Assembly: GCA_019722365.1 (NCBI GenBank)
Contig: JADFUC010001925.1
Span: 1,550,001-1,614,000, forward strand
Length of the DNA: 64,000 nt
Direction: 5' to 3'
Source of the DNA: Lithospermum erythrorhizon
Lineage: Eukaryota > Streptophyta > Magnoliopsida > Boraginales > Boraginaceae
Positions 1 to 10,552 of the stretch are shown here, in pieces. The notes under the pieces are model-generated. The model was not told the DNA's origin and searched no databases. It saw nothing but the letters and a program-made list of their open reading frames with translations. Position numbers and translations under genes: made by a program. The first letter of the stretch is position 1. Each line of letters opens with the position of its first letter.

Positions 1-309
1 ATTAATCAAGTTCTTGGCTAGGATGGTAAAGTATCCCTCATTTTTTAACCTACAAGGATGGATAAGTTGATGGACTAGGTGATTTTGTAATCGCAAAACC
101 GAACTTCGAGGAATCCACTCTACCAGAAACACATTAATAGTATGTCACACAAAGCGCATGCAATGTGGTTTCACGCGAATAACGTGGTTTCTACTTGGTT
201 GTTGCGTCGATCCGAGATACATCAGGTGGGTATTTAACGAGTAGCGAGGTCCCGTTATAAAACCATAACACTTGTATTGGTTCGAGCCAATGGTGAAGTC
301 ACTTAAGGG
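1..309. other. Gene-free left edge
   Basis: I see no coding signal, RNA gene or clear repeat here. The last eight bases (302-309, CTTAAGGG) look like the left target-site duplication of the adjacent MITE. Confidence 0.5.
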
Positions 310-1018
310 TAGGGGTGTGTATGAATCGGTTAGAGTTCGGTTTTTGGTGAAGTATAGCAAACTTTAAATCGGTTAGGTTAGATCGATTCAATCTCTGCAG
401 TTCTGCAGTCGGGCCAGGTTCGAGTTCGGTTGAGGTTCGATTTTGAGCCAAAATTATAACCCGAACCTAAATCGGTTCGGTTCATTCGATTCCAATCCTA
501 CCGGTTTACCGCCAGACGGTTCGGTTTGATTGAGTTTGATTTTTTAGACGATTTTTTAGCGTATTGTCTTGAACTCCAAGGTAGTCCTAAGACTAGATCA
601 CAATCATGTAATTTCAATGAACTACTTTTTAAGATTAATTATCTGATCTAAATGCAGCGTTAATCTGCCAATACCACTCTTTTTACATATCTTTGTATTC
701 CCTATATTTATTAGTTTTAAAAAGATTTATATATATCTTATTCCATTATACCAATAGTTAAATCTAAATTCCTCTTCTTAAAATGTACACATGCAAATAC
801 TACAAGATCTTGAAAATGATAATAAATAAAAATTGAGAAATCTACATAAAATTAAGAAATCGGTTCGGTTATTTCAAAGAGCGAACCCTAAATTGAATCG
901 GGATTCTACGATCACAGAACCTAAATCTATTCGGTTCCAATCGATTCCAAAAATTTCTGTTATTTTTTATTCGATTTCGATCGGTTTGGTCGGTTTCGGA
1001 TTTTGTGCTCACCACCTA
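310..1018. mobile_element. Non-autonomous hAT-like MITE
   Basis: The element begins TAGGGGTGTG and ends with the inverted counterpart GCTCACCACCTA, the TAGGGGTG-type terminus common in plant hAT-like MITEs. The interior is packed with AATCGGTT/CGGTTCGG-like words near both ends, and I see no transposase. The 8-base flanks are CTTAAGGG (302-309) and CCTAACGG (1019-1026); six of eight positions match, which fits an old hAT 8-bp target duplication. The short open frame at 833-1129 crosses the right end and is not a gene. Confidence 0.6.
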
Positions 1019-1026
1019 CCTAACGG

Positions 1027-1411
1027 CCCTAAAATCAAGACTATCCTAAATTTAAGATATGCTAATTCATACACAAAAAATCGAAAAAGGTGGAAGTTTT
1101 TAGATTGGCTAAATTCATTACCATTCTAAACTATTACGAATCGGTTAAATAAGGGCCGAAGTTCTGAATATGTCAGAACGCTCTCTGTTTAGCTGAGTTT
1201 GTCCGATCGAGTGAGTTTGCCTCCTATAATTAACTTAGTCTAATATTTGAAGTTGTTTCTGTTGAGCCCCAAAAATGAGTTATTAGGCTGGAGTGGGACC
1301 GTAAGAAGTGTTCCACTTCATAATGAACCGAACCCTTTCACAAATGGCCCTTGCCCAATGATCTTGTATATATAATCTTTCATTTCTTAGCCAAATGAAG
1401 AATTTAGAGTA
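1027..1411. other. Intergenic, nothing recognised
   Basis: AT-rich sequence between the MITE and the PGIP-like fragment. No supported feature. Confidence 0.4.
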
Positions 1412-1718
1412 CAATTCCTGCCTCCCTTTCTGAGCTCCCGAAGCTTGACCGGAACAAACTCACAGGGTCGTCCCTGACTCGTTGGAGAACAAAGTTACAT
1501 AATTGTTGCTCATCATCAGCTTACAGCCAAAGTTCCTACTTCTTTTTTTACTCCAATTTCAATTCTAGGAATAGGCTTGAAGGGGATGCATCATTCTTGT
1601 TTGGGAAGAACAAGACCATACAAGTTGCAGATTTTTCAAGAAATCTGTTTCGGAGAATTTACAAGCTCTAGACCTGAACCGTAACATGATTTATGGAAGC
1701 CTTCCTGATGAAATGACT
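1412..1718 (+). pseudogene. Decayed PGIP-like leucine-rich-repeat gene fragment
   Basis: Three stretches translate as pieces of a polygalacturonase-inhibiting protein, in the right order but in shifting frames. The first (about 1416-1470) reads like the LRR segment SLSELPKLDRNKLTGS. The second (about 1570-1650) reads NRLEGDASFLFGKNKT followed by a VADFSRNLF-like segment. The third (about 1655-1718) reads ENLQALDLNRNMIYGSLPDE. The frame breaks between segments, about ten residues expected after the SRNLF motif are missing, and both the cysteine-rich N-terminus and the C-terminal cap are absent. Intact PGIPs are secreted cell-wall LRR proteins that block fungal polygalacturonases. This copy cannot encode one. 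Another LRR protein of the PGIP/FLOR1 class could be the source. Confidence 0.65.
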
Positions 1719-2532
1719 TATGAAGAAACTGACTATATTTTCATAATTGTTGCTTATGTGGACCTCCATATTAGCAGAGCATGTAAATGAGTTGAATTGA
1801 AGTACTCTTCTAGCCAGCTTTCATATACTTTTTTTTTAAAAGCGTGTCATTACCAAGGAATATTCGGGGCGCCAAGTGAAAGTGCTCTGGCTTCTTGGAA
1901 TTAATTCGATAATGCATTAAAAGCTTCCATATACTTGTTTCAATGGCAAATAATAAACCAATTCCAATATGTTTATAATTGTTGAAGAACAAGGTGATCA
2001 ATTATTGTTTTTTAATCATCACAAAAATTGCTTAAACTATGAATGCTTATGCATGGCATCGAGTTTCCTACATAACCAATTTTTACGATGTAACGTCATG
2101 CATACTTGCGTATGCAATAACCCGAGGTCAGTTGGTATTAGACTTAATTAATCAATACATTTTGTCCTCACGTGCTATAAAGAGTAAAAACTCGAGCTGA
2201 TTTGTGAGAGGTGAGTCTATAGTTTCATGGCGGGACATTACATAGTATTAAGGGACAATTATCATTTAACAAAAAAAATCTAAAAGGGCGATTCTCTTTC
2301 ACAATAAGATGAAAATTTCAAATTAAATAGAGACAAAAGAAAATAAGATGCATATGGATGGAGGTCCAAATTGAAGACCTTAAAACGCTCAATTAAAAGA
2401 TGAAAACCTTGTTCACTTCATCATCATCTACTTCAAAGACCCTACTCTTTATAATAATCTACATATATGTACAAAGGACGTCAAACTAACATCCAACACT
2501 GCCCTGATAATAATACTTATCATAATTCTTAA
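1719..2532. other. Downstream region of the TGA gene, otherwise empty
   Basis: No coding signal. The part next to 2533 is expected to hold the 3' UTR of the minus-strand TGA gene. Short open frames at 1810-2001 and 1969-2151 lack any family resemblance. Confidence 0.4.
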
Positions 2533-5500
2533 CTAATTATGCTGTCCACGAGTCACCCAAAGAGAGCTAAGAGCACGAAGACGTTGGCAATACTCTGAAA
2601 TGGCCAGCAAACACCTTGCAGTTTGTCGAGTTGTCAATATCTGACGAAGCTGGAGAAGCGTTGAGTGCCGAGGTTTACGCCTGTAAGCGTCGAGGTGGTG
2701 AATAACGAAGTATATAACTACATCTATATGTGCCCCGTTAATCAAGTTGACTTTTTGGTCCCACATCATCTAATTACCCGTTAATCAAGTTGACTTTTGA
2801 TTTATCATCTAATTAGATTGTACTTTAGTATCAGATACCTACATTATTTAGATTAGTTCATAAAATTACATAATTTTTTGTAGGATATATAGGGACTAAC
2901 GGAACCGTAAATAAGCTCGGATGGAAAACCATCATTAAAGGGTACTTTTGGGGTAAATTTAAAATTTAAATAAACGTTTAAATTGCACCTCGATGAATTT
3001 TTCCATCCAAATTTAACATTTTTGTTAGTGTGAGGATTATATTGAGTCAATTCGGAGATTATCTATATACTCCAACTATATACTCCGTATTTGTTAAAAA
3101 AATGCAACTTACTCTCTATATGCAATTATCTATTCTTTCATGAGGGAGTTTTTCTACAAACCATCAAAATGATTGCAACTTTCAATGATATATGCAAGAT
3201 GTTGAAAGGAGGACTATTATTTACCTGTCTGGCTAGGGGCTCAATGTTGGCAATCTTGCTCATTGCTGAAAACAGCTGATTGTTGTACTCATTGGCATTG
3301 TTTGGAGGGTGCAATGAACCAGCAGCAATGGTATCAATGAGAATGCGACGATGCATTTCAAAAGCACTATTCATTTTATCTTCAGTTTGTTCAGTTGATG
3401 TTTGTAGACCGTAGATGTTCAAGAGTTGACTCTCTGTTAAGGGCTCAATGTGATTCAAGATCACTTGCTGCATCATACAAAAATAACTAAACTGTTATAC
3501 ATGATGATTTTTCTCTTGTATATATCATCGTTTACCCTTTAATGATTAACAAACATTAAACATGTAATAAGACGTCCTATCTATTACGGAGTACAAAATA
3601 TAGTAGTAGTCTTGTATTTCTTCATGGATCAAATCCGAAAATAATAATTCCCTTGTTAGTCTTCTATTTCTTTACGGGTCAAATCCGAAAATAATAATTC
3701 CCTTGTTATTATAGGGTAAGGTCGTTGTATAACTATATATATATGCATATATGAGCCCCTTAAGGGGCCGGGAACTTCTTAAGAGGTATTAAGACATATT
3801 GTATATTTGAAAATGAATTAATAAGAAAGGCATCTTTTTGGGCGAAGGATACATACACACAAGTGCCCAATCCAAGCAAACATATAGATCAATCAAGAAA
3901 GCATAATAAGATGTTCATCATGAAATGAATACTAAGCGAAGAAATAGGAGAGGATTATTGTTGAACATGAAGACAACGAAAAAAAGAGACGTGCAAACCT
4001 CATCGTTTGGAGTCGTCACATAAAAAGACACAAAAAATCCAAACCCCGGTAATTACAAACATGACTTTAACCCCATCTACGATTAATACCTAACATAAAC
4101 CCTAATCAAGAAATATTGGCCACATTCTCTCGTCATAAATTTAACGTATTATGTGACACTCCATGCAACATTCAAAATTCTACCATGATGAAATTTTCTT
4201 CTTTAGACAAGATAGAGACAATTTTCATTAAATATCAAAAGAGACGATTAATTATAAAGTAGGGTTTAATTTTTGGAAAAACCTTCAAGATGTATGAGGG
4301 GCGAAAGCCTCCGATCCACATCAAATGTCGCTCGGCCGGAGTAGTCCAAGTGCCGGTAATGAGGTGGAGGACATCAACCTTTGATAAAAGGTCCTTGAGG
4401 TTAGAGAATTGCTCAAAGTGTACCAAACAATTGTCGACGTAGCCCCGGAGATCATGCTCCGGCAAGTGCTCCTCCACGGCGGCGCGTAGCTCATGCATGA
4501 GTCTTGTGTGGTCCTCTAACCACTTCACGTACTCATTGTCAAAAAATGCTGAGCCTAAAATAATCGAACGCAAAAAATATTTCATGTTATAAGATCGGGT
4601 TACATAAAAAATTAGAAAATTTTCAATGGTCTTTATATGGTACTTGCCTGATAAGTTGTTGTTTAGTGCAAGAACGGATGGATCGCCACCTAGGAGGCCA
4701 TTGTTGCCGCCGATCATAAAACCCTAATATAAAATAGAGAAAATGGTTTGAGGAACATAACAAGATGAAATTATTAAAATGGTCATAAATGTGTATATTT
4801 AATTTAGCTAGTAGTAAACTAGTAATAATGTTTTCATTAGGTATCTAGGATATTGAGTATGTACTTGAGCTCGAGCCCTTTGGATTTCTTGTTCCAATTG
4901 ACTGAGCCTAATCCTGCTAGACTCGAGCTGTTGAACATATGCCTACAATAGTTTATGGAATAATTAGAAGAAGGGAAAAAAACCATTCCATAAAATAATA
5001 ATGGAAATAATAATTCAGGATTGATTTTCTAAAACTAATGATGATTTTATACCTTTTTTCTCAACCTACTTTTCCTTGCTGCCTCTCGGTTTTGAGCAAG
5101 CCTCCTAAGCGTCTGAATTCATAAACAATTAACATCAATTAATTAAAAAAAAATCATAGCATGCATGTATTAAATTTATCCCCCTTGAAAATAATTAAGA
5201 ATAGATGAAACCTTTGGATCCTTGACAACTCCATGCTCACCATCAGAGGTCATGGGAGCCTTTCCTTTTCCCTCACTCTGCAACATAAAAAAAATTGAAA
5301 GCATGCAACACACATTAATTTAACAATCAATAAGAATAATCAAAGTAAAAGGCCTATAATTAAAACAATGAAATAGCTTATAATTAGTTTAATGAAACGG
5401 ATTAGCTAGATTGCTCGCTAGTAGACATTTTATATTTTAATGATATAGAAGTTGGACTTACTTTTGGAGTCTTGTTTGGTTGTTCAGCTGCATAAGCTAC

Positions 5501-6932
5501 ACCATTATTATTATTCCCCTTGTTTGATAGCTCCATCGACGGCTCAGTAGATGAAGAAGAACCTGCTCCATTAGTTATCTACCAAACACAACATTATTAA
5601 TAAACTAACCCCTATTATGATAAGATAACTCCATAGATATATAACTAAGTTAGTCAGATGAAAACAAATTATTAGATAGAGATAGATATATATAAAATGA
5701 ACTTTATTAAAATAAATTATTAATAATGTTGAGATATCATAGAAGAACAAATACTTTAAAACAAATTATTAGATAGAGATAGATGAACAATTTATTCTTT
5801 ATTAGATATATATTAAATAATTATAGTACAATTTTAACGGTTTCTATCTTATTCACCTTTGAAACAACAGATTGTGGAAGTGGTTCTGCAACAGCATGCA
5901 TAGGTTGAGATGGAAATATGTTCAAAGTATGAGGTGTCATAGAAGAATTATTCTCTGCAAAAAATTACTCAAAATTAATTAAAGTAAGGAAGAGATCAGT
6001 TTCAAGAAGAAGAAAATATATGGACTTCAATTCTTTTTTGGTACAAACAAAAATGGCAAAAAGAAATCAAGGAATCAGAAGGTTGTTACATGTCATGGTC
6101 CAAAATCTTCAAAAGAAAACAAACAAGGATCAATAAGAAATAAATTAACTGAAATTAATTTTGTTTCTTTGAAAATTGAAATTGTTTTCTTTCTCAGAAG
6201 ATCTGGTCAAAGGAAGTACAAACATACTTTTTTCATGATCAATTGAACAGAGATTCTCTGTGGAAATCCAACAGATTTAGAGAGACAGATTTTTTAAGAA
6301 GTAAAAAAGATGAAACCTTTAGCTAGTTTTAGATTATAGATAAAAGTGTTAGTTACAAAAAAAAAAAAAAGGTTAGTTAGAAAAAAATATGAAAAAATAT
6401 GTGAAGTATATATATCAAATCTCACGTCTATGATCATTGAGTTGAGGAGGTTCTTGATTTTCCAGCTGTTGATAAAGATAGAAGGGTGAATCAACATCCA
6501 CCAAATCCATAGTTCCAGCATCTCTCCCTCTGATAATCAAACACATGCAAACCAAAAAGAACTTCAAAATAAACCTAATAATTTTTTTTATAGTTAATGA
6601 TCGATTTGGTCACAAATATTTGGGGTTAGTTGCATTTGATCAATTTTAAAAAGGGGTAGCTAGCATTGGAATAAGAAATAAGCAAAAGGATTTTTTTGGG
6701 TACTACAATATTTTTCTTTAAAATTATATATATAATAAGGTTTGATCTTTACTTACATGTAGTTTCCAGGAATGATGTTTGATGATGAATTAGATGCTTG
6801 CATCATGTCAAATGAAATCTGATTATTCTGATGATGTTGCTGCTGATGGGGATGCTGCTGCTCATGAAAGTGATGCTGAATCCCAAACTTTGAAGCTTGA
6901 TGATTGTTTCCATTAATAGAAGAAGAAGCCAT
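2533..6932 (-). CDS. TGA-class bZIP transcription factor (TGA9/TGA10-like), C-terminal frame doubtful
   Basis: Eleven exons can be threaded by frame and splice sites: 6757-6932, 6426-6529, 5857-5954, 5462-5578, 5212-5277, 5053-5112, 4865-4942, 4648-4723, 4283-4554, 3225-3467 and 2533-2680. They total about 479 codons, normal for the long N-terminal TGA9/TGA10 subgroup. The N-terminus is His/Gln-rich (residues 20-36). The basic region (QNREAARKSRLRKK, about residues 193-207) and a short leucine zipper (to 233) are followed by the DOG1 domain (about 259-479, ending SEYCQRLRALSSLW). TGA proteins are nuclear factors that bind TGACG motifs; TGA9/10 act in anther development in Arabidopsis. Exon 8 ends in a GC donor. 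Exons 1 to 10 stay in frame, but the best acceptor for exon 11 (2680) is out of phase and gives an immediate stop. Either an upstream acceptor at 2769 is used or the C-terminus is broken. Residues encoded by exon 10 are also unusually diverged for the family. Confidence 0.85.
2734..2815. repeat. Two-copy tandem duplication at the TGA last-exon acceptor
   Basis: Two adjacent units, 2734-2776 (43 bp) and 2777-2815 (39 bp), share CCCGTTAATCAAGTTGAC and end in CATCTAATTA. The duplication sits directly upstream (minus strand) of exon 11 of the TGA gene and creates two TAATTAG|ATGAT acceptor-like sites. The proximal one, which puts the exon start at 2769, is in frame with the conserved C-terminus. 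Confidence 0.8.
3607..3706. repeat. 50-bp direct duplication inside a TGA intron
   Basis: Units 3607-3656 and 3657-3706 differ at only a few positions and share the core CAAATCCGAAAATAATAATT. They lie in the intron between exons 9 and 10. No function is suggested. Confidence 0.85.
4555..4647 (-). other. GC-AG intron of the TGA gene (intron 8)
   Basis: Exon 8 ends TTATCAG and is followed by GCAAGTACC at 4647 downward. The acceptor is TTTTAG before 4554. Joining CAG to GCTCAG keeps the conserved reading frame (LSG then SAFFDNEY). Using the nearby GT three bases further gives a stop codon within the next exon. The match to AG|GCAAGT, the consensus of functional GC donors, is exact. Confidence 0.75.
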
Positions 6933-7056
6933 TTTATTTTTATTTTTAAAGATGATATATATACTTATATTTCTTTCCTAATAAGTAACTAAGCACTACT
7001 ACTATATTTCTTTTTCTCTGTGTACTGATGTTTTAAAATCAAAGAACCCTCAAAGC

Positions 7057-7066
7057 CCTTTTATAG
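7057..7066 (-). promoter_or_regulatory. Probable TATA box of the TGA gene
   Basis: On the minus strand this reads CTATAAAAGG, about 125 bases upstream of the start codon at 6932. That would place transcription start near 7030 and give a 5' UTR of about 100 bases. No other good TATA match is closer. Confidence 0.5.
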
Positions 7067-9143
7067 CTCAATTTCAAACATTTTTTTCTAGCTCAATAAA
7101 TGTGGTGGTGTCTAATAATAATGAATTCTTGAAATAAATAAATGGATGGGAAAAAATATGTAAAAAAAGCATAATCTCATCAGTTACACATAAAAAAATT
7201 AAATGGCCTTTGTTTTGATTTCAAGATAAATTTGGGGTAGAGACAAAGATATGTTTGAATTGAATGCTCGAGAGACAAAGCTATTTTAAGAGCTTCAACT
7301 CCTTTCCATAGAACCAGACGACTTTCTATAACAATCCCACAAAAACCTCTTTAGATAAAGCGGTCGTCTCTCTCTCTCCTCTCTCTCTCTCAACAAACCA
7401 TAAGACTTTGATTGGAAAATCCCCGCGGTAAAAAACTAAAGTGTTTATAAATATCATTAATATGTAATTCGCCTATTTATGTATTATGGGTTCGACTTAT
7501 CATAACAAGTGAACCTTATTGAAATGGTTAAAAGAAAAATTATAGTCTCTTTGATCAATCGAGGCACATCTCGCAAGTAACCATCTATGATATCCCATGG
7601 ACCATGACATAGATTTCAAGGGGTGCTTAATTTAACGGTTTCAAATTTTTTTTATTGCAAAATAACAAAAAAGTAATAATAATAAGAAAGGAAAAAAAAA
7701 TTGGATTTTTCATGCATTGAATTTTGGTATGTATTAATGTATAGTTGCCTTGTTCAACTATCTAAAGTATGTGATTGACTATTTTGCCCTTGAAATTACT
7801 CTGTTTTTATGTTTGACATTTTCATGCAAGGTATTGAGGTTTACAGTACACGTATACAAATTTGTTGAAATGTATACACACTTTTATGTCGTTTTTCATT
7901 ATTATTATTCTTTTTTGGGTTTACGTACTTGGCAGTTTCTGTATTTTCTATTTTTTGTCAATGTATACTCATTGCATATACTACTATCTCCATCCAAACA
8001 TGTTCTTTAATGATTAAATTAATAAATTTAATGAATTAAAATTCAAAACTAAATAATCTTTCAATAATAATAAAGGGAGTATTAATTATTCATTTGATAC
8101 TTGTATTTTTAATGTTCAAAATAAATTAGCTTTGCCAAAAAAATTGAGTTGAATGAAAATTAGAACGTAAATAATAAAATGTTTGAAATATTTTGATATG
8201 CTTTTACCAAATAATTCATATACATCTTATAAAAAGTAGTGTTAACTTAGCATTAAATCTATATTTCAATTCTAGATTCACCCCAACCCCCAAAATATAA
8301 CATTAACTTAGTTAGAGCCTCGATTGATTGACAAGAAGTTCTTATTCAAATCCCTTCGATCATATTTCTAATAAAATATTTAGTACAATTTTATATCACA
8401 TGTTATCAATAAAATGAAAGGGAAACAATAATGAAGTCTACCACCAAACAATTCCCAACTAACATTCCGGCCCCTTTCCTCTTTTGACTTTTGCAATTAG
8501 ATACTACGAGTATAATACAGAGTATGTTAGTAGTATATTTAAAATGATTTTATATCTTGAGAAACACGGAGTATAATATTGAGACTGCATTTTATTTTTT
8601 CCTTTTTTAACAATATTATTATTATCACTCCAAAAGGTATCATGCACTCACATACGAGACCATATCTCAAATGTACAAAAAAAAGATCGTTCACTTTTTG
8701 ATTTTGATCTATTAATTTTTTAAACTTTGACTACAAATATTTATTAATATGTGATGTGAAAATATAACAAATTATAGTATTTTCACCATACTTTTATTAT
8801 TAATATTACAATTTTGATTCACTCTAAAGTTATGTGGATCAATTTTGATCATTTGATCGAATCGAAAACAAGTCGACAATCTTTTAGAATACGTGGTCAT
8901 GAGGGATTATAAAATACCATAAAAATGCATATGTTTTCGTATATATAATCATTTCATCTTTTTTGTCATCCTTTGAAGGTTAAAGTTAGAGACCATCGAT
9001 CTCCTTATCAAGCTTATACAGGATGTGTTAATCTAATAAATGAAAAATTAAATATTTAAGAGTACAACCAGACCTAATCCAAAAAATATTATATTATTTG
9101 CATTATAGGCTTTCTGGAATAGGCGACAAGTCTCTATTAGATG
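7067..9143. other. Upstream region of the TGA gene
   Basis: AT-rich sequence with a CT-rich tract at about 7360-7392 and no coding signal. The open frame at 7750-8010 is phenylalanine/tyrosine-rich and looks like an artefact of AT-rich DNA. A MITE-like segment lies near its right end. Confidence 0.4.
8665..8895. mobile_element. Possible small MITE
   Basis: The left part contains AAGATCGTTCACTTTTTG and the right part GTCGACAATCTTTTAG, which pair imperfectly as inverted ends around an AT-rich core. A similar right end (GTCGACAATCTTTTGGGAC) occurs at 33346-33365, suggesting one repeat family. Exact ends and target duplication are unclear. Confidence 0.4.
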
Positions 9144-9630
9144 AATTACTTTAAAAGACGGAAAAAATACATGTCATATACAAAAAGAGTATAAAGAACA
9201 GGCATATGACAGGAAACAATTTAGGCCCGAATAGCACATTCGGGTCTTACATAAATGACAAACAACGACAGTACTATTAAAAATTAATAGAAAAGTGAAA
9301 TAAATACACTTCCTGTCATATACTGTAGTATCAAGTATGTACTAATATCAAATAATTAATTAGTGCTAACTTATGAAAGTAAGCAGTTACACTTTAAAAG
9401 CTAGTGGCAATGCTTGATTGCCAATTTTGTAGATGTATTACACTTTAAGGGCCGGTCTGACAGAGGTGTGTGAATCTTGTCATTTGATGTCGTTTAGGCC
9501 GACAACTATCGTTTGATGCATCAATAGTATTTTTGAGTCCATTGATAAATTAAGCAGTGATTATAATGATGATAGTTAGTATTTTAATGTTAATACCATG
9601 TGAAGCGTGTATAAATATTTGAATAAACAT

Positions 9631-9790
9631 TCTTTGAAATATTTCAACAAATAGATTAATGTTAACAATTTACCTTTTATTCTTTGAAATATTTTAACAA
9701 ATAGTTTAATGTAAACAATTTTTCTTTTAATGTTAAGTGATATAATTCATTGAAATATTTCAACAAATAAGTTAATATAAATATTCTTTA
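9631..9790. repeat. Degenerate 50-bp tandem repeat
   Basis: The unit starting TCTTTGAAATATTTCAACAA recurs 50 bp later (9631, 9681), and a more diverged third copy starts near 9749. It lies inside the CACTA-like element. Confidence 0.7.
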
Positions 9791-10552
9791 AAGGATAGAT
9801 ACGACATGATTTGAATTATTCCTAAAAATCTTGGCGCTAACCCAAATATTTAAACTTTAAACGACAAACAATGATAGGAATTTGAATTTCTTTTTGGGGA
9901 AAGTTGAAATTTTAGGCAGGGATTTACTCACATAAAAGACAGGATATGACAAGATTTTAATTTTTTAATTTTTGACAATCTCTTTCCCCTCTCGTGTAAT
10001 ATCCAATCAACCTTTATTCAATGATAAATGCTTTATTTTTCCAAAAGATATATACAATTCTTCATGAAGTTTAAGTAATTTCGATTTTTTATTGTTTATA
10101 GATTTTATATGTTTGTATTTTCTTGTTTCTTTCATTGTATACTAACATTAATTTATTTCGTGTTCATCTTCTCTTATTTTATTGAATCTATAGGTATACA
10201 TATCAATTCATGTAAAGTGATTTCTTAAACCTTAAAATTTCTATTTGTTGCTTCTCTAATTTGAGCATTTGTAATTGATGTTATTGTTTAATTTATTTTG
10301 TCTTAGTTCAACTTCATAAGAGAAATTGGTTAATTAATTTATAATTTTCTATCGATTCAGCTTGAACTATGTCATTAGTATCTGAGAGGGCTTCATATGA
10401 TTTTGATAGAGTTAATTTGTTGCATCAGGCGGTTGAGCTTTTCGGTACATTTTTGTTGTTCTTCGGCGTATCTGACGAGAGAGTACGATAATTTTCAAAA
10501 GCGCAATTAAAGTATAAAGGATGACTTGATGTTCATAATTACATTATTTATT

